From Paracoccus seriniphilus (lineage in GTDB: Bacteria > Pseudomonadota > Alphaproteobacteria > Rhodobacterales > Rhodobacteraceae): a DNA stretch of 64,000 nt. The position numbers and the translations under genes are program-made. The notes beneath the pieces were generated by a model that searched no databases, was not told the DNA's origin, and saw only the letters and a list, made by a program, of their open reading frames with translations. Below are positions 60,312-64,000 of this stretch, in pieces; positions within the stretch are counted from its first letter, which is position 1, and each line of letters opens with the position of its first letter. Location: positions 124,001 to 188,000 of the forward strand of contig NZ_CP067131.1 of the NCBI RefSeq assembly GCF_028553745.1, given 5' to 3'.

Positions 60312-61196
60312 CTATCCCATCCGCTCGCTGGAGAAAGACCCGGGCGAGGCCGGGAAGACAACGGTCTTGTTGCCGTTCAGGAACACGCGATGATGGGCAT
60401 GGGCGTGGATGGCACGCGCCAGCACCTGGCTTTCGACATCGCGGCCAAGACTGACGTAATCCGAGGCGCTCTGGGCATGGGTCACGCGCACGATGTCCTG
60501 TTCGATGATCGGGCCTTCGTCCAGGTCGGCGGTCACGTAGTGGCTTGTCGCGCCGATCAGCTTCACACCGCGCTCATAGGCCTGCTTGTAGGGGTTCGCG
60601 CCCTTGAAGCTGGGCAGGAAGGAATGGTGGATATTGATGATCCGGCCCGACATCTTCTGGCACATCTCATCCGAGAGGATCTGCATGTAGCGTGCCAGAA
60701 CGATCAGCTCGGCCTCTGTATCCTCGACCACCTTCATGATCGCGGCCTCTGCCTGGGGCTTGTTTTCCTTGGTCACCTTGATGCAGTGGAAGGGAATATC
60801 GGCATTCACCACCACCTTCTGGTAATCCATATGGTTGGAAATCACCGCGACGATTTCCACCGGCAGCGCACCGATCTTAACCCGGTACAGAAGGTCGTTC
60901 AGGCAATGCCCGAAACGGCTGACCATGATCACCACGCGCATCTTGCGGGCCTCGTCATGGAACTGGAAGGTCATCGCGAATTTCGCCGAAACGGCTTCAA
61001 ATGCCTGCGACAGGCTGGCCAGATCGGTCTCTTCTTCCAGCACGAAGCTGACGCGCATGAAGAATTGCCCGGTTTCCTGATCGTCGAACTGGCTGCTGTC
61101 GGTGATATTGCAGCCATGATCGGCCAGAAAAGAGGAAATCGCAGCCACGATCCCGCGTTGCGAGGGGCAGGTGACAGTTAGGCAGTATGTGGTCAT
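60312..61196 (-). CDS. purU: Formyltetrahydrofolate deformylase
   Basis: A 294-residue enzyme hydrolysing 10-formyl-THF to formate and THF, which recycles folate when one-carbon units are in excess. The N-terminal ACT domain reads CLTVTCPSQRGIVAAISSFLADHGCNITDSSQFDD. The formyltransferase domain has MVSRFGHCLNDLLYR, HIHHSFLPSFKGANPYKQAYERGVKLIGATSHYV-type sequence with the catalytic HHSFLPSF, and DEGPIIEQDIVRV. ATG 61196 fits the family start; an extension to 61250 does not. It lies next to sarcosine oxidase, whose THF-bound product it helps to handle. Confidence 0.95.
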   Translation of the reverse strand: MTTYCLTVTCPSQRGIVAAISSFLADHGCNITDSSQFDDQETGQFFMRVSFVLEEETDLASLSQAFEAVSAKFAMTFQFHDEARKMRVVIMVSRFGHCLNDLLYRVKIGALPVEIVAVISNHMDYQKVVVNADIPFHCIKVTKENKPQAEAAIMKVVEDTEAELIVLARYMQILSDEMCQKMSGRIINIHHSFLPSFKGANPYKQAYERGVKLIGATSHYVTADLDEGPIIEQDIVRVTHAQSASDYVSLGRDVESQVLARAIHAHAHHRVFLNGNKTVVFPASPGSFSSERMG

Positions 61197-61259
61197 GAGG
61201 GTCCAGTCATTCGGAAAATTCGAAGTGTCGCGCAGGCTATAATCTGCCAATCCAGCTTG

Positions 61260-61769
61260 TCATTGAACGGCGCCAAGACTGGCGCGTTCGAGGTAATCGA
61301 CCACCATATTCGCATAGCTTGCATCGACCCCGATCTCGAATCCACGTTCCATGCGGGAAATCAACGTTTTGACGCCAAAGGCGGTGCTGAAGCTGGTGAA
61401 GGCTTGATCAAATCTGGTGGAGTGCAGATCCAGCGGACAGGCGATGGACATGATTTGTTCCGCGTCAGGACCTTCGATGGTAAAGAAAACCAGACTGTCC
61501 GAAATTTGCACAATGCTGATTTCCGAAGGTGCCCTGTCGGGCATGAGAGCCGATTTCAGGGCCTCCTCACGAAGGATTTCTGCGCGCAGCAACCAATGAT
61601 CCGGGCCGATATGACAGAGGCAAACTCCGTCACCGGTGATTTGCTGGTTAATCTGCTTTGGCAGGGCGGGAAATGCTATTCCGAGCCATTCCTGCAAGGC
61701 CGTGTGCGGACCTTTGAGGTCGAAAATTGCCGAGATCGGTTGGCGGGATATCATAACATCATAGCTCAT
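61260..61769 (-). CDS. soxG: Sarcosine oxidase gamma subunit
   Basis: A 169-residue subunit of heterotetrameric sarcosine oxidase. ISAIFDLKGPHTALQEWLGIAFP, HIGPDHWLLRA and STRFDQAFTSFSTAFGVKTLISRMERGFEIGVDASYANMVVDYL fit the SoxG family. It starts two bases after the soxA stop. The gap to purU is 63 bases, so a shared transcript is likely. Confidence 0.88.
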   Translation of the reverse strand: MSYDVMISRQPISAIFDLKGPHTALQEWLGIAFPALPKQINQQITGDGVCLCHIGPDHWLLRAEILREEALKSALMPDRAPSEISIVQISDSLVFFTIEGPDAEQIMSIACPLDLHSTRFDQAFTSFSTAFGVKTLISRMERGFEIGVDASYANMVVDYLERASLGAVQ

Positions 61770-61770
61770 C

Positions 61771-64000
61771 TCAGGACCTCAGTATCTTTCCTTCAGGATC
61801 GTAGAACACCGGAGCGGTGATCTTTGCCTCGATGACAGAGCCGGGCAGCCGGACATGCGCCGTCTGACCCTGACGGGCGCGCCCGTTTTCCAGTAGTGCC
61901 AACCCGATCCAGGACTGATTGATCGCACTCCAGACACAGGCCGTGACCAGCCCCTCGGAGGCCTGTTTGCGCCCGTCCGGTGTCAGCGGTGCGCCCTCGG
62001 GCATTGATTGGTTCGGATCGCGGGGCAACAGGCCGACCAACTCGCGACGTGGCTTGCCATTGGCGCGTCGCAGGGCAATGGCGCGCTTGCCGATGAAGTC
62101 GGGTTTCGTTTTCGACATTACCCAACTCATACCCAGATCATGAGGGTCGACGGTGCCATCCGCTTCGTGACCAAGCGAGAGAAAGCCCTTTTCGACGCGC
62201 AGCACGTGATTGGCCTCCGAGCCGATGGGCGCGATGCCAAGAACGGCCCCGACTTGCAGGATGCTTTCCCACAGGGTTTCAAGGTGTCTTGGCATGACGT
62301 TGATCTCGTAGGACAACTCGCCAGTAAAGCTGACCCGCATCACTCGTGCCGGTAGCCCCGCGACATGACCCTCACGCAGCGCCATGAAGGGGAAAGCGCC
62401 CGGCGACAGGTCAATATCGGTGCCAAGTGTTTGCAACAGCTTGCGGGCAAGCGGGCCGCAAACCGTGGCGTTGACCCATTGGCTGGTCAGCGGAGTGACA
62501 TGGACCTGCCAATGCCGATATTCCGTCTGCAGCAGCTTCTCCATGTGCTGATAGACTGCATCGGCATTGCCGGTCGAACTGGACATCAGCCAGCGCTGTT
62601 CATCAAGACGGAAGGTCACACCGTCATCAAGGATCAACCCGTCATCGGTCAGCATCAGCCCGTATCTGCCGTTGCCGGGCTTCAGGCTGGACATGATGTT
62701 GGTGTAGATCAGATCAAGAAAGGCGGGCGTGTCGGGACCCTTGAGTTCGAATGTACCAAGCGGAGAGCCATCATAGACTCCGACCGCTTTCCGGACCGTG
62801 TCGCATTCGCGATTGACAGTCTGTTGAAGGCTTTCGCCGGGACGGGGATAGTAGCCGGGCCGTTGCCAGCGTGCGCCAGCCTCATACATGACGGCGCCAT
62901 TGTCACGGTGCCATTGCGTCAGAGGGGTATGGCGATAGGGCAGGACTACGCTGTCTTCGCGAAGCCCGGCGATGGCACCGAAAGAAACCGGCGTATAGGG
63001 CGAACGGAAGGTGGTGGTTCCGACCTCCTGCAAGGCCAGCCCTTGTTGCAGGGCAATGGTGCCGATGATGTTGATGTTGCCGGTCTTGCCCTGATCGATT
63101 CCCATGCCGCCGGTGGTGTAGCGTTTGACATGCTCGACATTGTCATAGCCTTCGCGCAAGGCCAGATGCACATCATCGACCGAGACATCGTTCTGAATGT
63201 CGAGGAAGGCCTTGCCCCTGGTCTTGCGGGTCTGCACCCGCCACAGCGGTTCGATGGCATAGGGCAGATCTTCGGCATCCGGCACCTCGCCGGGATCCGG
63301 GTCAAGCCCGAGACTCTGGCTTGCCATCCGGGCCACCTCGGCCCCGGTCTGCAGGGCTTCGGCCAGCGACATGCGACCTGAAGCTGCACCCACGCTGTGC
63401 GTCGGCTGTGCCGGCACGTCGGGGATGAAGCTGGCGATACCGGGGTCATATTTCAGGCTGCCGCGAGATTGTGAGAACAGATGCAGCGCCGGGTTCCAGC
63501 CGCCCGACAGGCCAACAAGATCGCAGGCGATGTTCTGCACATTGCTGCCGTCAAGGGCCGCGACCGAGACGCTTCGCACCCGACGATGGCCCTTGCAACT
63601 GGTGATTACATGCCCGGTCAGGACGCGTATCCCGCTGACCATTGCCAGAGCCTGAGGGGGCACCGTGCTGCGGCTGTCGATGATTGCAGCGATCGTGATC
63701 CCGCCCGCGCGCATGTCGGCGGCAACAGAATAGGCGCTGTTGTTGTTGGTGAACAGCACCGCGCGCGTTCCCGGAAGGGTGGCATAGCGGTTGACATAGG
63801 TCTGGATTGCCGATGCCATCATCACGCCGGGTCGATCATTGTTCGCAAAGACCATGCTGCGTTCGATGGCGCCGGTGGCGCAGATGACCTGAGCAGCACG
63901 GACGCGCCAACTGCGCTCGATCACGCCGGATGTCGCGGGAGAGCGTTCATTGACCATCAGCAGGTTGTGTTCGCGGTAGGCCCAGACAGTGGCATTTTGC
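61771..64000 (-). CDS. soxA: Sarcosine oxidase alpha subunit, 5' part outside window
   Basis: About 742 residues of a protein normally near 1000. It oxidises sarcosine to glycine, giving 5,10-methylene-THF and H2O2. The frame is open to the right edge (TVWAYREHNLL). Visible parts are the NAD-domain region (VICATGAIERSMVFANNDRPGVMMASAIQTYVNRY), the linker with GMGIDQGKTGNINIIGTIALQQGL, and a C-terminal GcvT-like folate domain (DGSPLGTFELKGPDTPAFLDLIYTN, VSFTGELSYEINVM, VEKGFLSLGHEADGTVDPHDLGMSWV). The N-terminal FAD/NAD motif and soxBD should lie beyond 64000. Confidence 0.93.
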   Translation of the reverse strand, partial: QNATVWAYREHNLLMVNERSPATSGVIERSWRVRAAQVICATGAIERSMVFANNDRPGVMMASAIQTYVNRYATLPGTRAVLFTNNNSAYSVAADMRAGGITIAAIIDSRSTVPPQALAMVSGIRVLTGHVITSCKGHRRVRSVSVAALDGSNVQNIACDLVGLSGGWNPALHLFSQSRGSLKYDPGIASFIPDVPAQPTHSVGAASGRMSLAEALQTGAEVARMASQSLGLDPDPGEVPDAEDLPYAIEPLWRVQTRKTRGKAFLDIQNDVSVDDVHLALREGYDNVEHVKRYTTGGMGIDQGKTGNINIIGTIALQQGLALQEVGTTTFRSPYTPVSFGAIAGLREDSVVLPYRHTPLTQWHRDNGAVMYEAGARWQRPGYYPRPGESLQQTVNRECDTVRKAVGVYDGSPLGTFELKGPDTPAFLDLIYTNIMSSLKPGNGRYGLMLTDDGLILDDGVTFRLDEQRWLMSSSTGNADAVYQHMEKLLQTEYRHWQVHVTPLTSQWVNATVCGPLARKLLQTLGTDIDLSPGAFPFMALREGHVAGLPARVMRVSFTGELSYEINVMPRHLETLWESILQVGAVLGIAPIGSEANHVLRVEKGFLSLGHEADGTVDPHDLGMSWVMSKTKPDFIGKRAIALRRANGKPRRELVGLLPRDPNQSMPEGAPLTPDGRKQASEGLVTACVWSAINQSWIGLALLENGRARQGQTAHVRLPGSVIEAKITAPVFYDPEGKILRS

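Noticed and set aside
60298..60320. Hairpin ATGGGAT/ATCCCAT as purU terminator
   Set aside because: The stem overlaps the purU stop codon region and lacks a T run on the minus strand.
1..64000. CRISPR arrays, tRNA or rRNA genes, replication origin
   Set aside because: No regularly spaced repeats, cloverleaf-like segments, rRNA motifs or repABC/dnaA-type genes were recognised anywhere.

Overview
The window looks like a GC-rich alphaproteobacterial replicon, most probably Rhodobacteraceae and Paracoccus-like. The basis is the sarcosine oxidase operon beside purU, several TRAP transporters, BKACE and enolase-superfamily genes, gluconate-dehydrogenase-like proteins, and remnants of IS families common in that group. 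No rRNA, tRNA, CRISPR array or replication origin was recognised. All assignments come from reading sequence and motifs; no database search was run.

Layout. 1-3053: three co-directional GDP-sugar genes (gmd, an fcl/colC-like reductase, and a ColD-like 3-dehydratase with His in place of the PLP lysine), which suggest a 3,6-dideoxyhexose such as colitose. 3136-5668: D-methionine ABC transporter metNIQ. 5956-9765: a formylglycine-generating enzyme and a dimethylglycine/sarcosine-dehydrogenase-like flavoprotein. 9841-18574: one leftward operon with an FCD GntR regulator, a sugar ABC importer, a gluconate-dehydrogenase-like pair, an aldehyde dehydrogenase and an enolase-superfamily dehydratase. 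18744-20921: IS debris around a broken HipBA toxin-antitoxin locus.

21382-38161: a mosaic of catabolic genes. It holds a SulP anion permease, an aldehyde dehydrogenase, an SDR with a DctQMP TRAP transporter, HxlR with an SDR, a GMC oxidoreductase with an enolase-superfamily enzyme, a divergent BKACE/SDR pair, a HutC-type GntR regulator, ScoAB and a gamma-carbonic anhydrase. The main finding is here. The same AT-rich operator-like sequence, AAAC-N3-TATAT-GTT, lies upstream of four of these units (SulP, SDR-TRAP, the BKACE/SDR divergon, gamma-CA). A related perfect palindrome sits directly upstream of the GntR gene, which suggests an undescribed local regulon.

38265-39000: two broken IS6-family fragments. 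39073-43090: LysR, MFS, luciferase-like and aldo-keto reductase genes; the luciferase-like ORF has lost its natural stop and runs 275 bases into the reductase gene. 43542-54469: etfAB, a ProC-like reductase, a flavin amine oxidase, a GntR regulator, a TAXI-TRAP transporter with UspA, and an Old-Yellow-Enzyme-type demethylase. Together these suggest uptake and oxidation of an N-methylated or cyclic amino acid.

54530-60137: an IS graveyard (IS6, IS110, IS30, ISNCY, IS21 and IS4 pieces) that contains one apparently intact IS30 transposase, a GFA-family gene and a truncated E1-alpha gene. 60312-64000: purU, soxG and the 3' part of soxA, the sarcosine oxidase/one-carbon module, running off the right edge.
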